In this document: positions 21,070 to 32,475 of the stretch, piece by piece | How positions within the stretch are numbered: position 1 is the first letter of the stretch | Layout of the letters: each line of letters begins with the position of its first letter | Origin: Tritrichomonas musculus | Lineage: Eukaryota; Parabasalia; Tritrichomonadida; Tritrichomonadidae | Assembly (NCBI GenBank): GCA_039105265.1 | Contig: JAPFFF010000003.1 | Span: 434,001-498,000, forward strand | Length of the DNA stretch: 64,000 nucleotides | Direction of reading: 5' to 3' | Notes under the pieces: model-generated | What the model was told of the DNA's origin: nothing | Database searches by the model: none | What the model saw: the letters and a program-made list of their open reading frames with translations, nothing else | Translations under genes and position numbers: made by a program

Positions 21070-21813
21070 CTGTATTGCACTTACTTTTACAATTTAAAAA
21101 TATGTTTTTATAAATATGTATACGTCCAATATGAAATATCAAAATTAAAATTAAAAAAATATTAAATTAAAACGGAAATCGAAAAATAATTTTCTCATTA
21201 CCTAACAGTCAATGCAATTTTATTATTATATTTTAATTTATAATAGTATCTTAATATATTAATAATATAAAATAATATTCTACCTAATAAAAATATAAAG
21301 TTATACTTATTTATAAATTAACTGTCCTTATAACTTTTTGTGCATTACATTCAATTATTTTGTTATAGATTTGAATCGATTTAAATCAACGTGTTTTTGA
21401 TTCATTCAATTTTTTTATCTAAATATCTAATAATATTTTGTAATTGTGTCTTATATTTAAATAAACAAATAAATATTTAAAATATTTAGAAAAAGTTTCC
21501 ATAATTAGTAATATATTTTCTATCAATATTGACTTTATTATTTATTTTACATTCAGACACAACTTCGTGACAGCTAAATTATTTTATAATTTACTTTATT
21601 ATCATTATGAATCGTTTAACTGTATTATTATTCTGATTTAGATTCATTTATTTTATAATAAAACAATTTTGTGATAGCAAAAATTTTGCATTCACGTTAA
21701 ATAATCAACATCATGGTAGCTAAATCATTTTATTATTTTATTTTATTATTTCACAATATTAGTTTTATCTTAACGTGACAGCATCGTCTAGTTTTTTTTT
21801 TTTTTTATCTATT
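21070..21813. other. AT-rich intergenic region
   Basis: No gene seen. It contains loose repeated phrases such as GTGACAGC plus an AT-rich tail (near 21568, 21670 and 21776), perhaps remnants of an old element. Confidence 0.45.
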
Positions 21814-24800
21814 TCATTTAAAGGGCCTTGGCTTTAATTTGCTCAAGTCTGACGTTGAAGAATGTCTTTTTTTAGGTTTGAAAAACATAATTTCCAATTT
21901 ATCAGATGAACTTATTTCTTTCAGTATATCTTGAGTAAATTCTCGATACATCACTGTATTAATGAACTTCTTCATGAATTCTGAATTATCTAATCCTAAA
22001 ATAACATTTTTATTTTGCACAGAAATTACTATGCCTTTTTCGTCTCTGTGTATAATACGAGAAAGCCAAATTTTTGGCTTCAGATCACTAACCAATGGCT
22101 GTGTAAGCGCATTTGAAAAATTATTTATAATACTATTTGTCAGAATGAAATTAGATTTTGTTTTTATGAAATGTTTGAAGCATCTTGGATAAATGAGCTC
22201 GTTTTCAAGATCATTTTCATTTGTATTGGATTCTGCTTTAATTATCAGTTCTTTTATCTTTCTAACCATGTCTTGTTCATATGAGAAATAAGGAATTTTA
22301 AGTTCTTTTTTATAATCATATTTTTGATTATTATTATTATTATTATCATCATTTGGATCCAATTGGAAAGTTATTCTACTTTCATTTTCAGCAACTTCTT
22401 TGTCTAAATCAACAAGATAGCCTGTGAATGTGCAATCATTAACGAATCCAAAAATTGGTCCACCAACTGTTAGAAATAGGCCATAGAAATTTTCACTGTC
22501 GGGAATGACAGGATTCACGATACTTTGAACTTTAAGTTTACTCATCATGTTTGTTGCGGCTATAACGCAAAATGATAATTTGGTCAAGTCTTTTGACTTG
22601 AAAACAATCTTGTATTCGCAAAGAATGATTAAATAAAGCTTAACAATGTCTTCCGGTGAAAGAGATGTTAAAAGCATCTGAACTGTTGGATAAAGCAATC
22701 TTCTTCTGTAGACAGGATATTGTATTTGCGACATCGTTTCGATTTCATAATACGACTTTATTTGATTAATAATGAAACTAGATGGAGTTTCCAATTTTGG
22801 TGCAATTGCAAAATATGGATAATCTTCATTAATGGTTAAGTTTGGAATTGTTGAGCCTTTCAAATGAAAGAATGATTCTGGTGCTTCAATGAAGACAGTT
22901 GGTAAACTGTCTTCTTTCGTGATTGAAGTAACAAGATCACTCAAAAACTGGAAATGACGAGAAATGTTGGGATTCTTGCTGATGAGACAAACAGAAAATG
23001 GATAGGAACGGTCATATTTGTCACTTGTGAAACTTTTTGAATTAGGAGGAATTACAAATTGGATCACAACACCAATGTAATCAGTTGTTGTGAAAACAAA
23101 TCCTGTTAAAATGTTTGATTCATTTTCATCATGATCATAGTTTTCAACTTTGTCAACTCCTTTTGGATAAGCATATAATGGTATATAATTTATCACACCC
23201 ATTGGAAGTTCTTCAAGATTAATAGATTTTGAAGGGAACATTGTGATAAATGATGCCTTTATCTTATCATTACCATCATTGTTCTCGTTGTTGATATTAT
23301 CATTATTATTATTGTTGTTGTCATTGTTGTTATTATTGTTGTTGTTGTCATTGTTGTTGTTGTTGTCATTGTTGTTATTATTGTTGTCATTATTGTTGTT
23401 GTTGTCATTGTTGTTATTGTCATTATTATTGTCATTGTTGTTATTATTGTTGTCATTGTTGTTATTGTCATTATTGTTGTTGTTGTCATTATTGTTGTTG
23501 TTGTCATTATTATTGTTGATTGTCCTTGTTGGCACACCGAGGAAGAAGAAATATTCAAATGAAAAGTGTTTGGTTTTATTTTTACTGTCTTTTTTAGCCG
23601 TCTTTTGAGCTTGATCAGCTAAACAAGCTTCGTATTCTTTATTATTTTCAATTTGTCTTACAAGTTTTTCTTCCAATTCTTTAGAATAATCATGTTTCAT
23701 GTTTGCTGTATAATTTTTTAATAGACACTTTATATTTTCATTATTGCTTTTTTGGAATGATCCTTCACCAATCACGATATTTTGTGAATCAACAGATATA
23801 TTTAGGTTTTGGAGTTTGCTCGATTCAGAGAAGCATTTCGCACCAATTAAAGCACGATTCGTTGTATGAATATTCAAAGTATTTAAATTTGGGCATTTTA
23901 AGAAAGATTCATTAGAAATACATAAAGAATCAATTTTGTCATTTGGTTGTGCTATTGTTGCTGATATTTTTGCTGGTATTGAAAGTTTATCTACAAAGTT
24001 AACATTCTCTAATGATGGACAGTTTTGTAAAGATTTTTTTCCAAGTGTGATATTTTTCGCAAAAATTGAAAAATCTTTCAAATTTTTTGAATTACTAAAA
24101 CAATCTTGGCATAAAACAACACTTAAATCAGCATAGATTTTGACTTCAGAAAGACTCTCACAATTAGTAAATACAGATTTGCCCAAACTAATTTTTTTTG
24201 CATTTATAAATCGAAGAGTTATTTTGTCATAATTAAATTTGAGTTCAGTCAAATTTGCATTATTTACATATTTTTCATTATAATTGATGGCAAATTGAGA
24301 ATCTTTAGTGCCAAGAGAAGGACAATTATTAAATGATTGATCTTTGATATTAATTGTATTAGATATTAAATAAACAGATTTAAGATTTTCGTTGTTATTG
24401 AAGCAATTTTCATTGATATTTAATTCTTTTGATTCAATAAATACAGTTTTCAGATCTTGGCATTTATTGAACAAACCGTTTTGAATATTAACTGATTGAG
24501 CATTATAAATGAAAAGATGTTGTAGGAAACATTTTTGAAAAGGTTTAAATGGTAAAATAGTATTATTATTATTAAACAGATCTGCGCTAATGTTCAGATC
24601 GCCACCTATAAATGTAATTGATTGAAGATTAACAGCATTCTCGAAACATTTGTCTTTTAAAAACAAATGTTGAAGATTTCCGTCTGAAGAAACGCAAATG
24701 CTGATTTGCTTAAGATTAGTGCATTTGTCAAATTGATTTGACTGAATCGTTGTTGTTCTTGAATTAGTAATCATAAATTTTTCTAATGATTGGCATTCTT

Positions 24801-26625
24801 TAAAACAATTGCTTTCTATTTCAACAATATTGGATGCTAGTTTAACAATTTTAAGTTTTTGAGCTTTATCAAAACAGTTATCTTTTAATGTCAATTTTTT
24901 TGCTTTTGTAACAGTGAATTCTATAAGTTCATTACAGCCTTTAAATGTATCATTGGAAATAGTAATTTTTCCTTCTTCATATCCAATTGAAATATATTTA
25001 AGATAAGCATGATTTTGAAAGAAATTGTCGGGATAACTAAAATATTTACCTTGTAATATTATTGTGTCTAATTTTGTATTATTTTTAAAGCAAGAATGGT
25101 GTAAATTTAAAATATTACCTGAGTTCAAGTCAATATGTCTCAAATCAGTGAATTTTTGCAAAGATTCCGAGCTAATAGGAATATCATTAGGTGAATTAAC
25201 TTGAATCATTTTTATGCCAGAGCAACTCGCAAAAGAACTTCTGTGAATGTTATATTTATTGGAATTAAGAAATATTTTATGCAAACTTGACAAGCATGTA
25301 AAGCTTTCTTCTTTAATTGTAAGAGAATTTGCATCAAAAATATGGATTTCTGTTAGGTTTTCACATTCATTAAATGCTAATTGATTAATTTCAATGTTTT
25401 TAATCTTGCTTAAATAAAGAATTTTAATTGATTTGCATGATTCAAAACTTTTTTCTCCAATAATCAAATTATTACAGTTAAAAGAAAGATCCACTAGTTC
25501 GCCTGAACTTGCAAAAGATTGGTTGCCAAGAGATAATTTTTTTGTCTTTGAAATAGAAACACCCAAAAGACCTGCGCATTTGTATATTGCATGCGAATCA
25601 ATATTTTCAAGAACTGTTGATTCGCTTGAAATATGTTTGATTGAATTGCAATTATAAAAGGCGAATGGCTTGATCCTTTCGATACCGTCTGGAATCTTTA
25701 AAGTATCAATATTTATATTGCGCTTGCAGAAAACTATTTCTTTGTTATTTTTAATTAAAAGGTCATTTTCATATTTGAAATATATGTTCATCGGGTGAAC
25801 TTCTATTTTATTAAGGTTAGCGGTATAACTGCACCAGTTATCATCAAGTATCTGAAGGCTGGGTGGAATTGAAAGAGATGTGATTGATGATTCTTTGAAA
25901 GCGTCTTTACCTATTTTTTCGATATGTGATTCTTGTGGGATTATAATTGAATGTATTTTTTTATTTCCACAAAAAGCCCCATCAGCAATAATTGTAACGT
26001 AATAATTTTTTAAATCATGCTGAACAAAAACTGGGATTGTGATATCGCCTTCTGCGTTTTTCGAATTAATAACTTCTGCGGTAAGAGTCTTTTTTGATAA
26101 GTGAAGTACAAGAGAATTTAAGAGTTGAATATTTTCATCTTCTTTATCTTTTGAATAGCTTTGCCATTCATTTATTTTTTCTAGAATGTGCTCTATAGAT
26201 TTATCTGGTGTTTCAAAATATTTGTCTAATTTTAAATTATTCATAGTTTCGAGTTCAGTTTCATAATTATTTCCCAAAAGAAATCTTTGTTGACTACTTG
26301 GCTTAATATTTTGAAAAAACTTTTTCAACTTATCATCTAAAAAATTAAAAGGTTTGGAATTTTTTAAATTTGGAGAAAAAAATATAATTTGAGATTTGTT
26401 AATTAAATCAGTAAAAGAATGGACTTGAGAGAAAAGTAAAATAGCTGCTTTAATACTTTTGTTTGACTCTGTGATATAATAATTATAAGGATTGATTTGA
26501 ATTAATTTTTTATTATTATCTTGTTTATCTTGATTATATTTATCAGAAAGAATAGAAATGAAATTTTTGGCAAGCGATAATCCTTCATTTAAGTCTTCAC
26601 AAAGAAAAATAATGGAGAACTCCAT
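21814..26625 (-). CDS. BspA-like LRR protein fused to a DENN domain
   Basis: A 1,603-residue protein. Residues about 215-1000 hold about thirty LRR_5/BspA-type repeats (IEKIGKDAFKESSITSLSIP, LKTVFIESKELNINENCFN, LQSITFIGGDLNISADLF). Residues about 1032-1125 are a tract of N and D. Residues about 1150-1560 look like a DENN module: an upstream part with YPFSVCLISKNPNISRHFQF, then a central part with LLYPTVQMLLTSLSPEDIVK, LYLIILCEYKIVFKSKDLTK, LSFCVIAATNMM and LFLTVGGPIFGFVND. DENN domains act as exchange factors for Rab GTPases in membrane traffic. There is no signal peptide, so this BspA-like protein is probably cytoplasmic, unlike the surface BspA adhesins. Its start lies in an otherwise gene-poor region. 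Confidence 0.82.
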   Translation of the reverse strand: MEFSIIFLCEDLNEGLSLAKNFISILSDKYNQDKQDNNKKLIQINPYNYYITESNKSIKAAILLFSQVHSFTDLINKSQIIFFSPNLKNSKPFNFLDDKLKKFFQNIKPSSQQRFLLGNNYETELETMNNLKLDKYFETPDKSIEHILEKINEWQSYSKDKEDENIQLLNSLVLHLSKKTLTAEVINSKNAEGDITIPVFVQHDLKNYYVTIIADGAFCGNKKIHSIIIPQESHIEKIGKDAFKESSITSLSIPPSLQILDDNWCSYTANLNKIEVHPMNIYFKYENDLLIKNNKEIVFCKRNINIDTLKIPDGIERIKPFAFYNCNSIKHISSESTVLENIDSHAIYKCAGLLGVSISKTKKLSLGNQSFASSGELVDLSFNCNNLIIGEKSFESCKSIKILYLSKIKNIEINQLAFNECENLTEIHIFDANSLTIKEESFTCLSSLHKIFLNSNKYNIHRSSFASCSGIKMIQVNSPNDIPISSESLQKFTDLRHIDLNSGNILNLHHSCFKNNTKLDTIILQGKYFSYPDNFFQNHAYLKYISIGYEEGKITISNDTFKGCNELIEFTVTKAKKLTLKDNCFDKAQKLKIVKLASNIVEIESNCFKECQSLEKFMITNSRTTTIQSNQFDKCTNLKQISICVSSDGNLQHLFLKDKCFENAVNLQSITFIGGDLNISADLFNNNNTILPFKPFQKCFLQHLFIYNAQSVNIQNGLFNKCQDLKTVFIESKELNINENCFNNNENLKSVYLISNTINIKDQSFNNCPSLGTKDSQFAINYNEKYVNNANLTELKFNYDKITLRFINAKKISLGKSVFTNCESLSEVKIYADLSVVLCQDCFSNSKNLKDFSIFAKNITLGKKSLQNCPSLENVNFVDKLSIPAKISATIAQPNDKIDSLCISNESFLKCPNLNTLNIHTTNRALIGAKCFSESSKLQNLNISVDSQNIVIGEGSFQKSNNENIKCLLKNYTANMKHDYSKELEEKLVRQIENNKEYEACLADQAQKTAKKDSKNKTKHFSFEYFFFLGVPTRTINNNNDNNNNNDNNNNNDNNNNDNNNNNNDNNNDNNNNDNNNNNDNNNNNNDNNNNNDNNNNNNNNDNNNNNNDNINNENNDGNDKIKASFITMFPSKSINLEELPMGVINYIPLYAYPKGVDKVENYDHDENESNILTGFVFTTTDYIGVVIQFVIPPNSKSFTSDKYDRSYPFSVCLISKNPNISRHFQFLSDLVTSITKEDSLPTVFIEAPESFFHLKGSTIPNLTINEDYPYFAIAPKLETPSSFIINQIKSYYEIETMSQIQYPVYRRRLLYPTVQMLLTSLSPEDIVKLYLIILCEYKIVFKSKDLTKLSFCVIAATNMMSKLKVQSIVNPVIPDSENFYGLFLTVGGPIFGFVNDCTFTGYLVDLDKEVAENESRITFQLDPNDDNNNNNNQKYDYKKELKIPYFSYEQDMVRKIKELIIKAESNTNENDLENELIYPRCFKHFIKTKSNFILTNSIINNFSNALTQPLVSDLKPKIWLSRIIHRDEKGIVISVQNKNVILGLDNSEFMKKFINTVMYREFTQDILKEISSSDKLEIMFFKPKKRHSSTSDLSKLKPRPFK
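23265..23530 (-). repeat. Coding poly-Asn/Asp microsatellite
   Basis: Degenerate AAC/AAT/GAC triplets encode runs of four to eight Asn broken by single Asp, linking the LRR and DENN parts of the protein. Such tracts expand and contract easily and may vary between strains. Confidence 0.9.
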
Positions 26626-27451
26626 TTTGGGGAGCTAATTTTTGACAAAATTGAAAAAAAAAAGAAGGGTAGAAAGCAAAATCCTATTGTGATATATATA
26701 TCTTATTGTGTATATATATTTCATATATGATTTTAAAAATATTTTGTTATTATAAAATGTTTTTTGAAGGTAGAAAAAAAGATATTTGCATTTATTTTTT
26801 GGTTTATAAAGGTGAAATTTAGGGATTTTCAACGCTAAACTCTTAGAATTTTTTGAAAGCATATCACAATTATTTGATTACAGGGAAAACATATGCGACC
26901 ATTAAATTATTCTCAGAAAAATTCAGAAGAATCTTTAATGATGAAAAATGAAATCATAATTTAATTGAAAATTTAGATTTAGTTTTTATTCAATTTTTTT
27001 ATTTATTTGTTTGTCAAAAATCATTTATATTGCTTTTATCTTGAAAGATAAAAGATAAAAATCGGTAACATTTACAGCTAATTTTTATCGTAATGGAACT
27101 AAATTTACTACAATAAGGAAAAAATAGAAAAAAATATAACCATTTTTTGTAAAAAACGTAAATAATTGAAAAAATATTGTTACACAATTTTTGAATAGTA
27201 AATATTTATTTCAAATAAATAAATAAATAAAATGATTTTAATATAAAAAACTGAGATATAACAATATTTTAAAAACATTGAAATTGAAAGGTAAAATATT
27301 TAGCCATTACAATAAGCTTATTGTATTAAAATTTGATTATTTATTTGGCAGCTTAAGGCTAAAATAATCTGCCTTATAATAGGTCAATATAAACGGTTAT
27401 GTAAAATTAAAAAAAAAATCGAATAAGTATTCAATTTTAATTGACCATAGG

Positions 27452-27600
27452 GAAGGCCAAAAAAAGCGGTATACGAAAAAATCGACGGTTTTTCGTATAA
27501 GAAACCGTTTTTATTCACCATATTGAAGGCCAAAAAAAAAGCGGTATACGAAAAAATTGAAAGGTTTTCGTATAAAAATTCATTCAATTTTGAGCTTTTT
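27452..27600. repeat. Two tandem 73-bp hairpin units
   Basis: The phrase GAAGGCCAAAAAAAGCGGTA begins at 27452 and recurs, with two extra A, at 27525. Each unit carries the inverted pair ATACGAAAAA / TTTTTCGTAT around a short loop, so each can fold as a stem. The units have diverged at several positions. Confidence 0.7.
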
Positions 27601-28495
27601 TGAGATTTTTTTAATCGTTAGACGATAATATTTAACTGAAATTTTAAAGATCGTGATTTATATATTTTTCAATTATTTATGATCGAAAAAAATATTTTCT
27701 AAACGTTAAAATTTAATTAAAAAAGTTACTTTTAAACGATTAAAAAATTATTTAAAAAATTAGCAAAAAACTATGTTTTTTAAAAGTATTTTTCATTTTC
27801 CACGATAAGACAAACTATAATTGAGAGGTCTGTTTCGTTTAAATTTATGCTGTAGTAACATTGGGATATTATATATTGGTCTTAAAAAGCATGTTGCTTT
27901 TTACTAAAATTTATTTTTCGAAAATATTGGAATAATTGACCTTTATGGTAAAATATTTTCATGAACAAATTGATTTTCTATTGTATTTAATTCAAATATT
28001 GAGAATCCATTCAATTTATTACTATCTCGAATTTTTTAAAAAGGAGCATAAATAAAGTCGATTAGATGATTTCGCTCTTATTTGATAAAAGGTACAATAC
28101 GACTGATAATTTAAATCGCCTTCTTTGAAACATATATGTAAATATCTTTAATTCGAATTAAAGATTTTTTTTGATTGAAGCGAAAAATAGTCATTTTGAA
28201 AACGGGAGATAACTTTAATAGCTTGAATTTGATTATAGTTTTGGTTATGTTTGAAATAAAAAATGAAATTTAAAAGGTCATACAACTAAATTGAATAAAA
28301 AATAAAATTAAATAAATTTATATTTATCTTAATAAATAATTTATTTAATAATTATAATATATAATTTATATATTTTATATCCAATATTATAAAATGTAAT
28401 GCTCGAAATAAAGACTTTAATTAAAATTCAATATATATTGATTTCTTATATATTTGCATCATTTAAAAAATATAGATGTCATTTGAATGGGTATA

Positions 28496-28681
28496 CTATG
28501 TGTTGTACAAATAATATTTTACTTTTTGACGAAATCCTTCAGTAATTGAAATATTAAACTTTTTATATTTATGAAACCAATCAACTAAATCTTCATTTTT
28601 AGAAAAAACTGACATTTGATTTGGAATGAAATTCAAATATATTAGAAAGTAAATGCATATAAATAAAATTGTATTCTTCAT
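28496..28681 (-). CDS. Small possible secreted protein or protease-prodomain relic
   Basis: A 61-residue frame starting MKNTILFICIYFLIYLNF, a plausible signal peptide, followed by a stretch with DWFHKYKK and FRQKVKYYLYN that faintly resembles the N-terminus of a cathepsin I29 prodomain (W..KY.K ... R...F..N). No mature protease follows downstream on this strand. It may be a broken copy of a host protease gene or a chance frame in AT-rich DNA. Confidence 0.25.
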   Translation of the reverse strand: MKNTILFICIYFLIYLNFIPNQMSVFSKNEDLVDWFHKYKKFNISITEGFRQKVKYYLYNT

Positions 28682-29599
28682 TTGGCTCCTGTAACGTCCA
28701 ATTTTTTTAAAATCATCATTTAATAATTCAACAAATTCAATTTTTCTGCATTTTTAGCTAAAAAATGAATTTTTTTTTTCAATAATAATAACTATTTTTA
28801 TATAACACTTAATGTTTTAAAAGCATATAAAAAGATATCAAAAGAATTAATGATTAGAATAAATTATATAAAAAGTTATCACTATTCTAAATTTTTAGAA
28901 AGTGTAATAAAATTCTTATCAAAAATAATTAAATAAAATTGAGATAAAATACTCAAATTTATTTTCTGAAGAAAATTTAATATATACTTATACCCTTTTA
29001 GTTTTTATTTTAATTTGAATTTTGTACGATGCAAATATTTATAAAACTGATTATTATTATTATAATAAAATATAATTAGTTTAAACAAACTAATCATTGA
29101 GTTTTACTGTTAAAATTCAGTTGTACGACCTTTGAAATTTATCAGAACGTTTTCTAAATTTTTAATTCAAACAATACTCAATTTTTGAATTATTCTCCAA
29201 AAAAAACTATATATCATATCAAGATCATTATGAATTGATGAAAAATGAATAAAATAAAAAATTAATATATTAATTATATTTATAAAACTGAAAATAAAAG
29301 ATTTATTTTAATCTCTTTTAGAAATATTCATAGATAATTAATTCTGGTAATCAGAAAAAAATTTATTTTCATTGAAAAAAAATTGAATGAATAATTGAGA
29401 GTTGAAAATCCCTAGGTGAAATAATTATCGTAAAGGTGATTTTTTTATTTGAAATTTTTATATTGTTTTTTTATATTGTTTTTTTGATGAATCAAAATGT
29501 ATTGCAAATAAAAATATAACTATTCCTATTTATTAATAATAATAAATTATTATTTCATATAAAATCTATTTTTATGAAAAAATATTAAATTAACTTAAT

Positions 29600-29845
29600 T
29601 TAAGGTACAATTCTCATACGTTTAGTAACTGCAAAACTTTTTGACACTTTAAGAAAAAGAAAAGACATGTTATATAAAAAATATTTTTTAAAAAATTATA
29701 TATTTGAAAAATTTAATATAAAAAATAAAGCTAAGAATTTTAAATCTGACACTCATTCAAAAATAAACTTTTTCTGAGAGGTGCACTTTCACAAAATTTT
29801 AACGTTCTCTTTCTCAATATTTAACGTATGAGAATTGTACCTTAA
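29600..29845. mobile_element. 238-bp MITE with TTAA duplications
   Basis: Perfect 19-bp inverted ends GGTACAATTCTCATACGTT at 29604-29622 and its inverse at 29823-29841, each bordered by TTAA (29600-29603 and 29842-29845). No coding capacity. The TTAA fits Kolobok or piggyBac mobilisation; the terminal bases (GGTAC) differ from those of the Kolobok element at 114-5252 (GGGTAAAG), so it belongs to another family or subfamily. Confidence 0.8.
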
Positions 29846-31020
29846 TATCAACTTACCCTGTTAAATTTTCCTTTTTTAGAATTGCGGGGATTTGTTTGTC
29901 AAGAAATAAAAACTCTGAATAATTTGAATAAAAATAATTTTTCTCAGAAAAAAAGAAAAGTTTCTATGAATACAAAAAGTTTTATATTTTTTTTTCTTTC
30001 AATTTTCCTTTGTGGTTACATTTTATGTACGTTTAGAATAAAAAAAGGTAAATAATTTTTATTTTTCTAAGTCTCTCTTTGTTTTTATCAAATATCCTCT
30101 GGAATATATTATTAGCACCAATAGCTTTATGATTTCTACGTATTAGTTTGTCGCATGCTTCAAAAATATTTTTAAATTATTCTTGAATATCTTTATGTGT
30201 TTCGAAGATTATCCCATGCTTCCTTATACAAAAGTTCATTAAATAATATGAACTTCTGTTTTTTTGAGGCAAATTGCAGAAATAAATTTTTTCTTTCAAA
30301 AAGTTCGTTCATTGTTGATTTTGTTTTTATTTTATCTCAATATATAATTATGGGAATGACTTAAAATTCAAAAATTAAACTAATAATAATATACTCTTAT
30401 AGAATAATTTACTTTCATGAAAATCTGTTTTTTGAAGCTTTTCATCATATCTTCAAAAATACAAAATCAAAGCTTAGTTTTGATTTTATTTGATTTTTGA
30501 TATGCAGTTATTATTATTTTTACTAATATATTTCATTTTATGATTTAAATTAAAAATTAATAATTTTAATATCAATCAGGCAATGTATGATATTTGCGAC
30601 CAAATTACATCAGAAAAAGTTTGTTTTTTTACTTCAATAAATCTCTAAAACTAAGTCCCCGCTCGTCCAAAGAGTTATATCAAATTATCATACTCATAAT
30701 AAAAAATAAAATAAGATACTTTCTCATTTCAACTTTCGGTTTTATGTTTATTATATTAAAACAAAAAAACAATCTGAACTCAAAGTGCACCTTGATATGT
30801 AATATTTGAACTTCAAAAATAAATAAATATTTGTGATCAAATAACAAGCATCATTATTACAAATTTTGGATAAATAATTTTCATAATTTTACTAAAAAAT
30901 AAAAATATATCACAAAGAAATTGCATTTAAAGCTTTTTGATTTTTTTATTTATACATATAAATATTTTTGGTTGTTCTAATAGTCAAGTAAAGAAAATAA
31001 TTGATAAGATGCTGATTATG

Positions 31021-31405
31021 AATCAGAAAATTTGAAAATTGGGAATAAAAAGCGGCTTAAAATGATTGAGAGAACAAGTAAATAACGTTGAAATTGTCCT
31101 TGTGCCCAGCGGGGACTTGATTATTGAGATGTTAAAATTGAGTTTGAAAAGTTGAAAATTATGAAGAATGAGCGGTTTAGAATGATTGAGAGAACAAGTA
31201 AATAACATTGAAATTGTCCTTGTGCCCATCGGGGACTTGATTATTGAGATGTTGAAATTGAGTTTGAAAAGTTGAAAATTATGAAGAATGAGCGGTTTAG
31301 AATGATTGAGAGAACAAGTAAATAACATTGAAATTGTCCTTGTGCCCAGCGGGGACTTGATTATTGAGATGTTGAAATTGAGTTTGAAAAGTTGAAAATT
31401 ATGAA
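31021..31405. repeat. Tandem repeat with exact 120-bp period
   Basis: Three full units begin at 31021, 31141 and 31261, with a partial fourth to about 31405. Units two and three are nearly identical; unit one is more diverged. Each contains TTGTCCTTGTGCCCAGCGGG, richer in GC than the surroundings. The length equals that of 5S rRNA but the sequence does not resemble it. Because 120 is divisible by three, one minus-strand frame stays open across the units; this is probably incidental. Confidence 0.9.
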
Positions 31406-32475
31406 TAACAAAGAGTATATATTAGTCATATAAATTCTTATTGAATAATAAACAATGAAAATCATTGAATCTAAGAGCTAGAAAAGTTGAAAAAAAGGTC
31501 AGCCATTTTATTATTATTTATATGTCACTTTTTATTTTTCACCATACTAAGAAAAAGTTGATATGACATGTACGTTTATTTTGATCGTCCCTGCAATTCA
31601 AAAAAGGAAGATTTGAAAGGGTATTTTATAAACGTGATAAAACGCAAAAGTTTCAAAAAAACGTATTTTAAATAATTCAGCTATTTTTATACAAATATGC
31701 TATTTATATGAATTACAAATTTGTTATTATATAAATGTAATATTTTTAATATTATATTTAAGATAAAAATCTACTTTTTAAAATTTTTTTGTAAGATAAT
31801 GGTATTTTTAAAATGATCGTTATGCTCTCAATTTTATTTTCTTTATTCGCCTTCGATGCTTAATCATTTTATGGTGCTTTAATTAATTCATAGGAGATAA
31901 AACAAATATGTGAAAATCTGACCAATTGACACATAAGATCTTGGATGATTATTTTCTATGAATTTCATAACTTTTTGAATGCTTTCATTGAATTGCATTA
32001 ATTTTTTTAAACATTTTGAAATTAACATTTATTGATTATAAATTAAATAAAATAATTATTCATATATTACTTATTAGTTAAAACTCTTTATTTTTGTTTT
32101 TCATTAATTTTTATTTGAGAAAAATGTAGATAATGTCTAAAAATGCAATGTTTAGCAATTATCTTTGGAACATATGCTAAAAATTTTAATTTTTTTACTG
32201 TATTAATTTTTATATATGATGTGTAATAACATATATAACTCGCTAACATTTTTGAAGAAAATAGTTTGGTTTTATTACGTTTATTTTATATATATTAAAT
32301 GAATTCAGTCGATTTCGTGGCTTGAATATTTAATATCTATTTAATCCTATACTTATAAATAATACTAAAAATACATATTCAATATCCATATAACTCAATA
32401 AAACACTAATTAAAATAATAAAACATCAGAAATAATTAATTATTGCAATTTAAAAAATTCAAATCTTTGAATTTT

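Larger units (their letters stand above)
26626..32475. other. Gene-poor AT-rich region with short repeats
   Basis: Almost 6 kb without a convincing gene. It contains a two-unit hairpin repeat (27452-27600), a TTAA MITE (29604-29841), a 120-bp tandem repeat (31021-31405) and a small possible secreted-protein fragment (28496-28681). Diverged dispersed sequence is also shared with other parts of the window: 29379-29405 resembles 38262-38288, and 26820-26930 resembles 37310-37440. No tRNA or rRNA was recognised. Confidence 0.6.

Noticed and set aside
23259-23558. CRISPR-like or satellite array
   Set aside because: The repeats are triplets encoding Asn/Asp within an open gene of a eukaryote.
23243-23608. 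Leu/Ser-rich 121-residue frame
   Set aside because: Antisense shadow of the poly-Asn tract of the LRR-DENN gene.
31023-31328. 101-residue frame with a 40-residue repeat
   Set aside because: Follows from the 120-bp tandem repeat being divisible by three; no start context or domain.
31021-31380. 5S rRNA array
   Set aside because: The 120-bp period fits 5S length but none of the conserved 5S internal sequence is present.
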